Origin: SKPT01 sp040905445
GTDB lineage: Bacteria > Planctomycetota > Phycisphaerae > Phycisphaerales > Phycisphaeraceae
Assembly (NCBI GenBank): GCA_040905445.1
Contig: JBBDRN010000029.1
Coordinates: forward strand, 1 to 29,461
Reading direction: 5' to 3'
Length of the DNA: 29,461 nucleotides
Under the pieces are notes generated by a model that searched no databases, was not told where the DNA came from, and saw only the letters and a list, made by a program, of their open reading frames with translations. This document shows positions 7,121-14,499 of the stretch, piece by piece. The position numbers and the translations under genes are program-made. Within the stretch, counting starts at the first letter, position 1; each line of letters starts with the position of its first letter.

Positions 7121-9091
7121 TCAGCTCGCCTGCAACTGCAGCATCGCCAGCGCCTCCGCGGCGATGTGGTCGGCGCTGATGCCGCAGTACGCGAGCACCT
7201 CGTCGGGCGTGCGGCCGGACTTGGGCAGGTTGCGCACGTGCATCTGCCGCACCGTGAACCCGCCGCCGTCCTCCGCGACCGCGTCGGCGACCGCCGCGCC
7301 GAACCCGTGGCCGTAGTTGTCCTCGAGCGTCAGGATCATCCCGTTGTGGTCGTTGGCGAGATCCAGGATCGCCTCGCGGTCGAACGGCAGGCTGTAGAGG
7401 TCGACCAACCCCGCATCGACGCCCTGCTTGTCGAGCTGGTCGATCGCCTTGTTCGCCTCGTGGACCATGTACCCGCTCGCCACCAGCAGCACGTCTCGCC
7501 CCGTCTCCAGCACCTCGTGGCCGCCGAGCGTGAACGTGTCGTTCTCGCTGTAGAGGAACTCGGTGTCCGGCCGCAGCGTCCGCATGTAGACCGGCCCGTT
7601 GTGCTCCGCCATCGCGAGCGTCAGGGCGTAGGCCTGGTAGGCGTCCGAGGGCTGGAGCAGGTAGAAGCCCGGCTCGCCGCCGGGCCGCTGCATCGTCGTG
7701 AAGCTGGCGAACCAGGCGACGTCCGGCAGCGACATCTGGCTCGGCCCGTCCGCCGCCAGCGACACGCCCGCGTGCGACCCGGTGATCTTGAAGTTCGCCC
7801 CGCTGTTGACCGCCATCTCGATCTGGTCGTACGCGCGTGTGACGAACTTGGCGAACGTGGAGACGAGCGGGAGCTTGCCCGCCGCGCTCAGCCCCGCCGC
7901 GACCGACATCATGTTCTGCTCGGCGATGCGGCACTCGAAGTAGCGGTCGGCCAGCGCCTCGTCCTTGGAGAACATCTCGGCAAACGTCGAGTTCTTGACG
8001 TCCGCGTCCAGCGCCACGACGTCGCTGCGCGCGTGCCCCAGCGCCCGCAGCGCCACGCCATACGCCTTGCGCGTCGCCATCTTCCCTTTGGCGAGCGTGT
8101 CGCCCATGCCGAACTGCTCGAGCGCCTGCGGGAAGCTGGGCGCCGCTTCGATGCGGACGGGATCGGGCTTTTTGGGCGACATGAGCTGGATCTTGAGCGT
8201 CTGGTCGGCATGGGCGCCGACCTGCCGCGCGGTGGCGTCGAGTTCCTCGAGCGCCTTGACCATGTCCTCGCCGTCGGCCGGCTTGCCATGGTGCCCCTCG
8301 CCCTGCTGGCTGGGGCTGCCCCAGCCCTTGACGGTCCGCGCGACGATCGCGACCGGCCGGGCCGCCGGGTCGAACTGGGCGCGGGCGTGACGCGAATAGG
8401 CCTCCTGGATGGCGCTCGGCGCGTGGCCGTCGATGACGACAGCTTCAAAGCCAGCGGCCTCGAGCTTCGCGGCCGTGGTCTCCGGCGCCTGCTGAGCGCT
8501 CACCTTGTCCGACTGCGCCCAGGCGTTGCAGTTGAAGATGGGGCACACGGCCGTCAGCGCGTGATCGCGAAGAAAATCGACAGCCTCCCATATCTGCCCC
8601 TCGCGCGACTCGCCGTCGCCGATGAGGCAGAAGATGCGCTTGTCCAGCCCGTCGACCTTCGCCGCCGCCGCCAGCCCCGCGGCATGCGACAGGCCCTGGC
8701 CCAGCGACCCGGTGGCGGTGTCGAAGAAGGGAAAGCCCTCGATCGGGTTCGGGTGGCCGTCCACGACCGAGTCGATCGCCCGCAGGCTCATCGCGTCGTC
8801 GCGCGTCATCGGGCGCAGGTCGTCGGGGTCTGTCCCGATCCCGACGCCGAGGTCCGCGCACGCCGCGTAGACGATCGGCACGGCGTGACCCTCGGAGAGC
8901 ACCAGCCGATCCGACGACGGGTGATCCGGGTTGCTCGGCTCGTAGCGCATGTGCTGGTACATGAGGATCGTCACCAGGTGCGCGAGGCTGGCGCCGCTGG
9001 TCGGGTGCCCCGAGCCGGCGTCGGCGGTCATCTCGTAGCCGAGCTTCGTCAGCTCGATGGCCTTGGCGTGAACGGTCGAATCAAATGACAT
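7121..9091 (-). CDS. tkt: Transketolase
   Basis: Transketolase moves two-carbon ketol units between sugar phosphates with thiamine diphosphate, linking glycolysis and the pentose phosphate pathway. This 656-residue protein has all three domains. The N-terminal part has SGHPTSGASLAHL (27-39) and the ThDP motif GDGESREGQIWEA with NCNAW further on (158-191). The middle pyrimidine-binding domain has ECRIAEQNMMSVAAGLS, with the catalytic glutamate. A C-terminal domain follows. The start ATG 9091 is preceded by AAGGA; a 24-codon upward extension is possible but lacks support. A TTGCTA-N17-GATAAT promoter lies at 9214-9242. It has no metabolic neighbours here. Confidence 0.93.
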   Translation of the reverse strand: MSFDSTVHAKAIELTKLGYEMTADAGSGHPTSGASLAHLVTILMYQHMRYEPSNPDHPSSDRLVLSEGHAVPIVYAACADLGVGIGTDPDDLRPMTRDDAMSLRAIDSVVDGHPNPIEGFPFFDTATGSLGQGLSHAAGLAAAAKVDGLDKRIFCLIGDGESREGQIWEAVDFLRDHALTAVCPIFNCNAWAQSDKVSAQQAPETTAAKLEAAGFEAVVIDGHAPSAIQEAYSRHARAQFDPAARPVAIVARTVKGWGSPSQQGEGHHGKPADGEDMVKALEELDATARQVGAHADQTLKIQLMSPKKPDPVRIEAAPSFPQALEQFGMGDTLAKGKMATRKAYGVALRALGHARSDVVALDADVKNSTFAEMFSKDEALADRYFECRIAEQNMMSVAAGLSAAGKLPLVSTFAKFVTRAYDQIEMAVNSGANFKITGSHAGVSLAADGPSQMSLPDVAWFASFTTMQRPGGEPGFYLLQPSDAYQAYALTLAMAEHNGPVYMRTLRPDTEFLYSENDTFTLGGHEVLETGRDVLLVASGYMVHEANKAIDQLDKQGVDAGLVDLYSLPFDREAILDLANDHNGMILTLEDNYGHGFGAAVADAVAEDGGGFTVRQMHVRNLPKSGRTPDEVLAYCGISADHIAAEALAMLQLQAS

Positions 9092-9213
9092 GTCAGCGAG
9101 TCCTTCCTGATCTTGAGTTGCTGTCACCACCGCCCCCGGGCCCCCGCGAACCCGCCACCCCACGGGAGCACCACGCAGCCACGCGGTGCCCGCCCCGCCC
9201 GGGCAGTCGGGCG

Positions 9214-9242
9214 ATTATCAGCGTAGTCGGGGATTCTAGCAA
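9214..9242 (-). promoter_or_regulatory. Sigma70-like promoter of tkt
   Basis: On the minus strand TTGCTA (9237-9242) and GATAAT (9214-9219) are spaced by exactly 17 nt. Transcription would start near 9207, leaving a leader of about 115 nt before the transketolase ATG. Confidence 0.55.
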
Positions 9243-9310
9243 CACCGGCCGACCCGGTTGCGCGACGCCCACCCGGATCACCGGTTTCCACCCGCCGCAC
9301 CCCCGGACGC

Positions 9311-10693
9311 TTACTCCCCCGCCCCCGGCCCGAACGAGATCGCGTTCTTGCCCGCCTGCTTCGACTGCATCGCCATCTCGTCCGCCTTCTCCATCAGTTC
9401 TTGGGGCGTGCGGCCGTCCCACGGGAAGCTCGCCAGCCCGCCGGAGATGGTCAACGTCCCGGCCGCCTCGTTGAGCAGCTTGGGAAAGCGATGGGCGCGG
9501 ACCGCCTGCTGGAACCGCCGCGCCGCCTGCCGGACCGACTCGGGGTGATGGCTGTCGGGACGGCGCTTGGCCTCGGCGTCCCAGAAGATGACGGCGAACT
9601 CGTCGCCGCCGATCCGCGCCACCACATCATGGCTGCGGACGAACGACTGCATCAGCCGGGCCGTCTCGCGCAGAATCTCGTCGCCCGCCGGGTGGCCGTA
9701 CCGGTCGTTGTAGTGCTTGAAGTTGTCGATGTCGAAGACGAGCAGCGTCACCTGCGATCGGTCGCGCGCGGCGCGCTCCAGCAGGCGATCCAGGAACCGG
9801 CTGAAGTAGCGCCGGTTCCAGACGCCCGTCAGCTCGTCGCGCATCGCCATGGTCTCGAGCTGCCGGACCTGCTGCTGCAGCGCCATCCATCGGCCGAGCC
9901 AGGCGGCCCACTCGCACAGGTGGGCCGCCGGGCTTGGCGCGTGCAGGATGCCGAACAACCGCTCGCGGTGGCGCACCTCGGCGGCGTCCCGGCCGTGGGC
10001 GATCTCGTCGTTGACGGCCGCCAGCGCCACGCCCACCAGCCCCGACCGCGCCCGCAGCAGGCGCATCGCGGTGGCCTCGAGCTGCCCGCCGGCGAGCATC
10101 GCATCGACCAGATCGACGTCGCCAAGCTCCGCGTCGTCCACCCCCGCGCCCGGGCTCGCGGGGGGCTCCAGCGCGGACGCGGGATCGATCGCATCCGAAG
10201 GGTGGGGCGAGGCCTGCGCTGCGGGCGCCACCGGACCGCGTCCAAGCGCCCGGGCGAGCGCGTCGCCGTCGACCGGTCGGCCGACGACCGCGTCCATGCC
10301 GGCCCGCAGGGCCGCGGCCGCCTGCGCCTGCTCATGTTCGTCGGCGACGACGATCAGCCTCGCCGTTGGCGCCAACCGCCGCAACCCGCGGGTCCCGGAC
10401 TCGAGCAGCCCGTCGAGTGCCGTCGGCCGACAGATCACCGCCGCCACGGGCCCGCCGGCGTCGCCGTTCGCATCGCGACCGGGGCCGGCGTGCCCGCGTC
10501 CAACCTCGCCGAGGACGAAGAGAAAGTGATGCACCGCGCAGACCCGCACGCCCGGCCAGCAGGCGCCCAGTGGGCCGGCAACCTCGCGGGCAAGGTCCTC
10601 GCCGACGACGACGACGCGGCCCGGCTCGGCGGCCGCGCCCGGCCATCGGCCGCCCGCTCCACCTTGCTCGATTGCGCTCGCTTGACGGCCCAT
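9311..10693 (-). CDS. Diguanylate cyclase with degenerate receiver-like N-terminus
   Basis: The protein has 460 residues. The C-terminal GGDEF domain (about 290-455) carries RIGGDEFAVIF with GGDEF at 362-366, and MAMRDELTGVWNRRYF at its beginning. It should make cyclic di-GMP from two GTP. An inhibitory I-site RxxD (R353-S-H-D356) stands exactly five residues before GGDEF, so product inhibition is expected. The N-terminal part (about 25-150) has the strand-helix rhythm of a receiver domain, but the phosphoacceptor Asp and the conserved Lys are not evident. No membrane helix is seen. AGGAAG precedes the start, only 6 bp after the upstream gene's stop, so the two are one operon with coupled translation. 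The input signal is unknown. Confidence 0.9.
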   Translation of the reverse strand: MGRQASAIEQGGAGGRWPGAAAEPGRVVVVGEDLAREVAGPLGACWPGVRVCAVHHFLFVLGEVGRGHAGPGRDANGDAGGPVAAVICRPTALDGLLESGTRGLRRLAPTARLIVVADEHEQAQAAAALRAGMDAVVGRPVDGDALARALGRGPVAPAAQASPHPSDAIDPASALEPPASPGAGVDDAELGDVDLVDAMLAGGQLEATAMRLLRARSGLVGVALAAVNDEIAHGRDAAEVRHRERLFGILHAPSPAAHLCEWAAWLGRWMALQQQVRQLETMAMRDELTGVWNRRYFSRFLDRLLERAARDRSQVTLLVFDIDNFKHYNDRYGHPAGDEILRETARLMQSFVRSHDVVARIGGDEFAVIFWDAEAKRRPDSHHPESVRQAARRFQQAVRAHRFPKLLNEAAGTLTISGGLASFPWDGRTPQELMEKADEMAMQSKQAGKNAISFGPGAGE

Positions 10694-10699
10694 CGCTTC

Positions 10700-11173
10700 C
10701 TATCCCGTTGCCGATTGATCCCGGCCGCGCGGGCCGGCCCCCAGCAGCATCTCCATCTCCGCGGGGCTGATTACCGGCTCTTCGTCCCCCGCCCGGTCCG
10801 CCGCCGGCGCGCCCGCCGCCACCGCTCCACATGCCCAGATGTCGCCCGCCGCCGTCCCCGTCCCCGGCTTTGGCTGCGCAGCCTCCAGCCGCTCGAGCCC
10901 CGTCTGCCCGCCGCGGTAGGTCCACAGGCCCGTCTGTCGGTAGTACCGCCGCACCGCCTCGCCGAGTTCCTGCAGGTGGGCGACGCGGCCCGGCTCGACG
11001 ACGATCACCGCCGCCGCGGGCCCGCGCATGGCGAGGTCCAGCATCACGCCGACGACATCGCGCACCACCTCCAGCGCCGTGCCCCGTCGGCGCAGCGCGT
11101 CGACCAGCAGGGTCGGCACCGGCTCCTCGCCGCCGACCAGGACCACACAACGCGTCGGCCGCTCACTTGCCAT
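10700..11173 (-). CDS. Receiver-like small protein, partner of the diguanylate cyclase
   Basis: This 157-residue protein begins with RCVVLVGGEEPVPTLLVDAL and continues with AAAVIVVEPGRVAHLQEL, alternating strands and helices as in a receiver or pseudo-receiver domain of about 90 residues. A Pro/Gly/Ala-rich tail ends with VISPAEMEMLLGAG. No clear phosphoacceptor Asp triad is present. It lies 6 bp before the GGDEF gene on the same strand, and the two N-termini resemble each other, so it may regulate or duplicate the sensory part of the cyclase. The start at ATG 11173 is preceded by TAGAAT at 11180-11185 (minus strand), which would make the transcript almost leaderless. I do not recognise a named family. 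Confidence 0.65.
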   Translation of the reverse strand: MASERPTRCVVLVGGEEPVPTLLVDALRRRGTALEVVRDVVGVMLDLAMRGPAAAVIVVEPGRVAHLQELGEAVRRYYRQTGLWTYRGGQTGLERLEAAQPKPGTGTAAGDIWACGAVAAGAPAADRAGDEEPVISPAEMEMLLGAGPRGRDQSATG

Positions 11174-11179
11174 CCCACC

Positions 11180-11185
11180 ATTCTA
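11180..11185 (-). promoter_or_regulatory. -10-like box just before the receiver-like gene (leaderless type)
   Basis: TAGAAT on the minus strand ends 6 nt before the ATG, in the order TAGAATGG-N4-ATG. The same order is found before the esterase at 19621. The -35 region is poor. Confidence 0.4.
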
Positions 11186-11277
11186 CCGCGCCAATGGGGC
11201 CCAAAGCCCACGAATTGCAATCCGTCGGCTTCGCGCATCCGCGACCACCCCGTGGAGACCCACCGGGACGCCTCGTG

Positions 11278-11760
11278 TCACCCGCCCAGCCGGCCCCTGA
11301 TCGCCGCAAGGATCGGGCCGTTGGCGGGCAGAAAGCGATATTCGCCCAGTTCGCCCGGCCGCACCCAGCGCCACTCGCTCACCGCCCGGGCCTGGAGCTC
11401 GCCCGCCTCGTGCTCGCAGAGGTAGGCGTGCAGCTCGACCGTGGCGTGGTCGTAGCGGTGGACGAGGCTCGTCAGGGGCTCGACGACGCGGACCCGGACG
11501 CCGAGCTCCTCCTCGAATTCGCGGACGAGGCATTGGGCCAGGGACTCGCCCGGCTCGAGCTTGCCGCCGGGCAGCTCCCAGTAGCCGCCGTACACGTTCG
11601 CCGCGGGGCGTCGGGCGATCAGCAGGCGGACCTGCCCGTCGACCCCGCCGATCGTGCCGGCGGGGAGGATGGGAGTGGCGGGAGTGGCGGTAAGTACGCC
11701 GACCGCGACCTGGACGACCTCGGCGGGTGCCGGCATGTCGTTCGCCTGCTTTAAGCCCAT
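11278..11760 (-). CDS. MutT-type Nudix hydrolase
   Basis: The 160-residue protein carries a complete Nudix box: G66-x5-E72-x7-R80-E-F-x-E84-E85-x-G87-V88. The family hydrolyses nucleoside diphosphates linked to another group. The MutT-like layout (YGGYWELPGGKLEPGES, and WRWVRPGEL near the end) suggests cleaning of 8-oxo-dGTP. I chose ATG 11760 because AAGGGG precedes it; ATG 11736 is an alternative with a poorer site. A short Thr-Ala-Pro insert (TATPATPILPAG, about residues 24-35) comes from a simple GGCGGGAGTGGCGG-type repeat lying inside the gene and replacing the loop after the first strand. It lies 104 bp upstream of the receiver-like gene on the same strand. Confidence 0.88.
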   Translation of the reverse strand: MGLKQANDMPAPAEVVQVAVGVLTATPATPILPAGTIGGVDGQVRLLIARRPAANVYGGYWELPGGKLEPGESLAQCLVREFEEELGVRVRVVEPLTSLVHRYDHATVELHAYLCEHEAGELQARAVSEWRWVRPGELGEYRFLPANGPILAAIRGRLGG

Positions 11761-11905
11761 TGAACGCGGCCCCTTGCATGCCTGACGCCCGCGCGCCGGC
11801 CCCCCCGATCGAGCGATCTGGACGGCTTTAGAAATCGTGGTAAATCCATGATAAATATTCGCTTGAGTAACTTCGCCCTGCCCCGGCAAACCGTTGGCGC
11901 ATCCG

Positions 11906-11935
11906 TTGACACGCGCTCGAACGAGCCGATACGAT
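11906..11935 (+). promoter_or_regulatory. Strong sigma70-like promoter of the small-RNA candidate
   Basis: A perfect -35 TTGACA (11906-11911) and a -10 TACGAT (11930-11935) are spaced by 18 nt. Transcription would start near 11942. This is the best-matching promoter I found in the window. Confidence 0.6.
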
Positions 11936-11941
11936 ACACAT

Positions 11942-12024
11942 CGCCCCGCCCCCGTGGGCACCAACCCGGATTGCCGTGGCGCGCCTCCGCCCACAGGATC
12001 GGAGCCCTGTGGCGGAGGTTTTTT
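11942..12024 (+). ncRNA. Putative small RNA (about 80 nt) or attenuated leader
   Basis: A consensus-like promoter ends just upstream and a strong intrinsic terminator closes the segment, with no reading frame between them. Near the 5' end GTGGGC (11954-11959) can pair with GCCCAC (11989-11994), which is part of the left arm of the terminator stem, so a competing structure is possible. I do not recognise a known RNA family. Read-through would run antisense across the O-methyltransferase gene and then in sense direction into the PEP-CTERM gene. The call is an inference from the promoter and terminator pair. Confidence 0.5.
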
Positions 12025-12028
12025 ATTT
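11984..12028 (+). terminator. Intrinsic terminator with T6 tract
   Basis: CCTCCGCCCACAGG pairs with CCTGTGGCGGAGG (one bulged C) around an 8-nt loop, followed by TTTTTTATTT. On the minus strand no T tract follows the stem, so it works rightward only. Confidence 0.8.
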
Positions 12029-12180
12029 GCGGGGCGTTCGCGCAGAGGGCACCAGGAGCGCTGAGGCCGCGGACAATGGATGGATGAACGGAGGCGCGCG
12101 CCTGCGCCATCGCCGACAACCGCGCAAGGGCCTTACCCGCATGGCTCTGCGTCCTGGATGCCCCGCGCGAACGCGTTGCG

Positions 12181-12753
12181 TCACGCCCGGCGGATCGACA
12201 GCTCGAAGCCGTTGCCCACCGCCACGGTGCAGCTCGTCAGTTCGGGATGCGCCCGGAGCTGCGCGACGAAGTCGTTCAACTGCTCGGGATGCGAGACGAC
12301 GTTGTCCGTCACGATCAGCGCGAGCGGCGCGAGGTTGTGCTACACCGCCTCCAGGTAGACCGGGCACTGCGGCTTGTCGGCGTCGATAAAGACGAAGTCG
12401 AACGGTCTTTCGGGCTTGAGCGTCGGCAACACCACGGCCGCGTCGCCCGCGTGCAGGCGGACGTGCCCGTCCAGACCCGCCTGGCGAAGATGATCGCTGG
12501 CGTGCTCGATCTTGCGCGGGTCGATGTCGATCGCCTCGACCCGGCCCGCCCGCTCCGCGGCGACGGCGGCCAGGTGCAGCGTCGAGTAGCCGTAGCTCAC
12601 CCCGATCTCGCAGAACGACGTGCACCGGGCGGCACGGGCGATCTGCGCCAGCACCAGCGCCTCGTCGCGCGGGATCTGCCAATGGTCGTCGACGCGCTCG
12701 CGCAGGGCGTCGACCTCGTCCATCACCCCTTGAACTCTCGCGTTGAACATCAT
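12181..12753 (-). pseudogene. SAM-dependent O-methyltransferase interrupted by an in-frame amber codon
   Basis: The frame starts at ATG 12753 with a strong GAGGAGG site and encodes a class I O-methyltransferase (methyltransferase-3 type, about 190 residues). The SAM-binding motif is FCEIGVSYGYSTLHLA, the second strand end is VEAIDIDPRKIEHA, and the metal-site region is FDFVFIDADKP. Codon 138 (12340-12342) is TAG. Beyond it the same frame continues as HNLAPLALIVTDNVVSHP and on to ELSIRRA, then TGA at 12181-12183, with the expected DNV motif. So a single base change splits an otherwise intact gene. It may be a young pseudogene, a sequencing error, or a site of amber read-through. The truncated 137-residue product would lack the last strands of the fold. 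An extended -10 promoter lies at 12782-12790. Confidence 0.85.
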
Positions 12754-12781
12754 GGGTGCCTCCTCGCGGTGAAGTGGGGCG

Positions 12782-12790
12782 AGTGTAGCA
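12782..12790 (-). promoter_or_regulatory. Extended -10 promoter of the O-methyltransferase gene
   Basis: The minus strand reads TGCTACACT: a TGn extension and a TACACT -10 hexamer. The leader would be about 25 nt and contains GAGGAGG. Confidence 0.4.
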
Positions 12791-12819
12791 CCCGATTGCG
12801 AGCCGGTGGCGGAAAAATG

Positions 12820-12848
12820 TTGCGATCCCGTGCGGCATCGGTCATACT
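12820..12848 (+). promoter_or_regulatory. Possible promoter of the PEP-CTERM gene
   Basis: TTGCGA (12820-12825), 17 nt, then CATACT (12843-12848): four of six matches in each hexamer. It lies about 30 nt before the chosen start. Confidence 0.35.
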
Positions 12849-12879
12849 GGATTGGGCCGGGCGGATGAGGGTCCTTGCC

Positions 12880-14487
12880 ATGATGTTCAACAGGCTGGTG
12901 CGTCGCTCGTGCGTGGGCGTGATCGCGGTGGTGGTGGCGGGGCTGGCGGCCGAAAGCCCGGGGCAGACGATCACGCCCCAGCAGCTCTACAACAGTGCCG
13001 TCAACAACGGCAACCTCAACCAGGAGCCCGGCGAGGGGTGGGCTTGGCACGCCGCCTACAGCATGAGCCATTTCACGATGGCCTACGAGGCGTGGGGCGA
13101 CACCGCCTGGCTCGACGCCGGCGTCAACTACTACGAGTTCGTGCTCGGGCACATGCGCGAGGGCCCCGACGGGTACAAGGGGTGGATCGGGCCCTACATC
13201 TACGACGACAGCCGCTGGGCCGACGTCCACATCGGTGACGCGATCCTCATCAACCCGATGCTGGACTTCGCCCGCATCGTCCACGAGAACCCCGCGCTCC
13301 AGGCGCAGTACGGCACGCAGGCGGCGCGCTACGTCGAGATCGCCGAGACGCACCTGATCGAGAAGTGGGACGCGCGCGGCACCTACCACGACGACGGGCG
13401 CTACGGCGCGTACCAGTCGTGGGACCACTACCTCAACCCCAACAACTTCTCCCAGTGGCATCAGCAGAGCGGCGTGAACAACTCGGGGCTCGGCCTGCCG
13501 TTCAACAAGAACAACTCGATGGGCACCGCGGCGCTGCGGCTGTGGCAGATCACCGGCGACGAGGCGCACCTGGAGCGGGCGGTGAAGGTCTTCAGCACGA
13601 TCAAGAGCCGAATGCAGCACTACGACGGCACGGCGATCTGGAACTACTGGGAGCCGACGGTGCGCTCCGACATCACCGGCAACTTTCCTGACCCGTCGCG
13701 GCACTGGATCAACGTCCACCCCAACCGCAACTACCAGGCCGGCGAGGTCGCGGAGATTGTCGAGGCGTATCACGCCGGCATCGTCTTCGACGAGGATGAC
13801 ATCCAGCGGATCCTCAACACCAACCTCGACGTCATGTGGAACGGGAGCCTGAGCAATCCCGACTTCACCAATTCCAACGCCAACATCGTGCCCGGCGGGC
13901 TGGCTTCGAACGTGACGGCGGGGACGCTCTGGCGATCGCTGGCGGACTTCGACCAGACCGTGCGCGACCTGATGAGCTTCGGCGGCGACGGGCGGGGGCA
14001 GATCGAGCGCGCCTACTTCGAGAACGTGACGCTGGCGAACGGTCCCGGCTTCGATCGGCTCCACGCGGCGCAGGGCGAGCCCGTGTGGTTGTTCGAGATG
14101 CCCTTCGAGGGCAACACGCAGTCGATGTACATGGCGCTGACGATCCCGTCCGCCATCGAGCCGGGCGTCGACACCATGACCATCGGTGTGCGGTCACACG
14201 CCTCGGGCATCCTCGAAATCGCCGTCTACGACGACCAGGGCGAGCACATGATCCACCGGATCTTCGTCGGCGGCCTGACCGGCGGCTGGCAGAGCGAGCG
14301 GTACTGGGACTGGAACGGGCTCGACGCCTCGGGCCAGCCCCTCGCCCCCGGCGACTACCGCATCCGCTGGACGCTGGGCGGCGACGGCTACCGCGAAGCC
14401 CCGATTACCATCGTCCCCGAACCAGGAACGCTGGCGCTGCTCGGCGTGGCCGGGCTGCTCCTGATGCGCCGCCGGCGCGCGTCGTAG
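12880..14487 (+). CDS. Secreted PEP-CTERM protein with toroid-like domain and FlgD-like C-terminal fold
   Basis: The 535-residue protein starts with a Sec-type signal (RLVRRSCVGVIAVVVAGLAA). It ends with a PEP-CTERM sorting tail: VPEP at 512-515, a hydrophobic helix, then RRRR. In PEP-CTERM systems an exosortase cuts and anchors such proteins at the cell surface. The large middle region, rich in Trp, Tyr, Asn and His (for example WHAAYSMSHFTMAYEAWGD, YIYDDSRWADVHIGDAI), looks like an alpha/alpha toroid of carbohydrate-active enzymes, but I cannot name a family or active site. Near the end, IAVYDDQGEHMIHRIF and DASGQPLAPGDYRIRW resemble a FlgD-type Ig-like domain. ATG 12880 is chosen because GAGGG precedes it by 8 nt; ATG 12865 and 12883 are alternatives. 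It converges with the FAD oxidoreductase, with 12 bp between them. Confidence 0.8.
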   Translation: MMFNRLVRRSCVGVIAVVVAGLAAESPGQTITPQQLYNSAVNNGNLNQEPGEGWAWHAAYSMSHFTMAYEAWGDTAWLDAGVNYYEFVLGHMREGPDGYKGWIGPYIYDDSRWADVHIGDAILINPMLDFARIVHENPALQAQYGTQAARYVEIAETHLIEKWDARGTYHDDGRYGAYQSWDHYLNPNNFSQWHQQSGVNNSGLGLPFNKNNSMGTAALRLWQITGDEAHLERAVKVFSTIKSRMQHYDGTAIWNYWEPTVRSDITGNFPDPSRHWINVHPNRNYQAGEVAEIVEAYHAGIVFDEDDIQRILNTNLDVMWNGSLSNPDFTNSNANIVPGGLASNVTAGTLWRSLADFDQTVRDLMSFGGDGRGQIERAYFENVTLANGPGFDRLHAAQGEPVWLFEMPFEGNTQSMYMALTIPSAIEPGVDTMTIGVRSHASGILEIAVYDDQGEHMIHRIFVGGLTGGWQSERYWDWNGLDASGQPLAPGDYRIRWTLGGDGYREAPITIVPEPGTLALLGVAGLLLMRRRRAS

Positions 14488-14499
14488 AGTTCATCCCCC

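Larger units (their letters stand above)
11761..12180. other. 420-base intergenic region with a small-RNA candidate
   Basis: No protein gene was found. It has an AT-rich patch at 11829-11873, a strong rightward promoter (11906-11935), a short transcribed segment and an intrinsic terminator (11984-12028). The part from 12029 to 12180 shows nothing I can name. Confidence 0.6.

Noticed and set aside
6956..9088. Long rightward open frame opposite transketolase
   Set aside because: The product is an Arg/Val/His-rich shadow with no domain, while the minus strand encodes a complete transketolase.
9401..11425. Long rightward open frame opposite the GGDEF operon
   Set aside because: It is a shadow frame without family features; the opposite strand has clear motifs and ribosome sites.
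11984..12028. Terminator for the leftward transcript of the methyltransferase gene
   Set aside because: On the minus strand the stem is followed by CGCGCC, without any T tract.
12247..12879. N-terminal extension of the PEP-CTERM protein
   Set aside because: It would be antisense to the methyltransferase and place the signal peptide in the middle of the protein.
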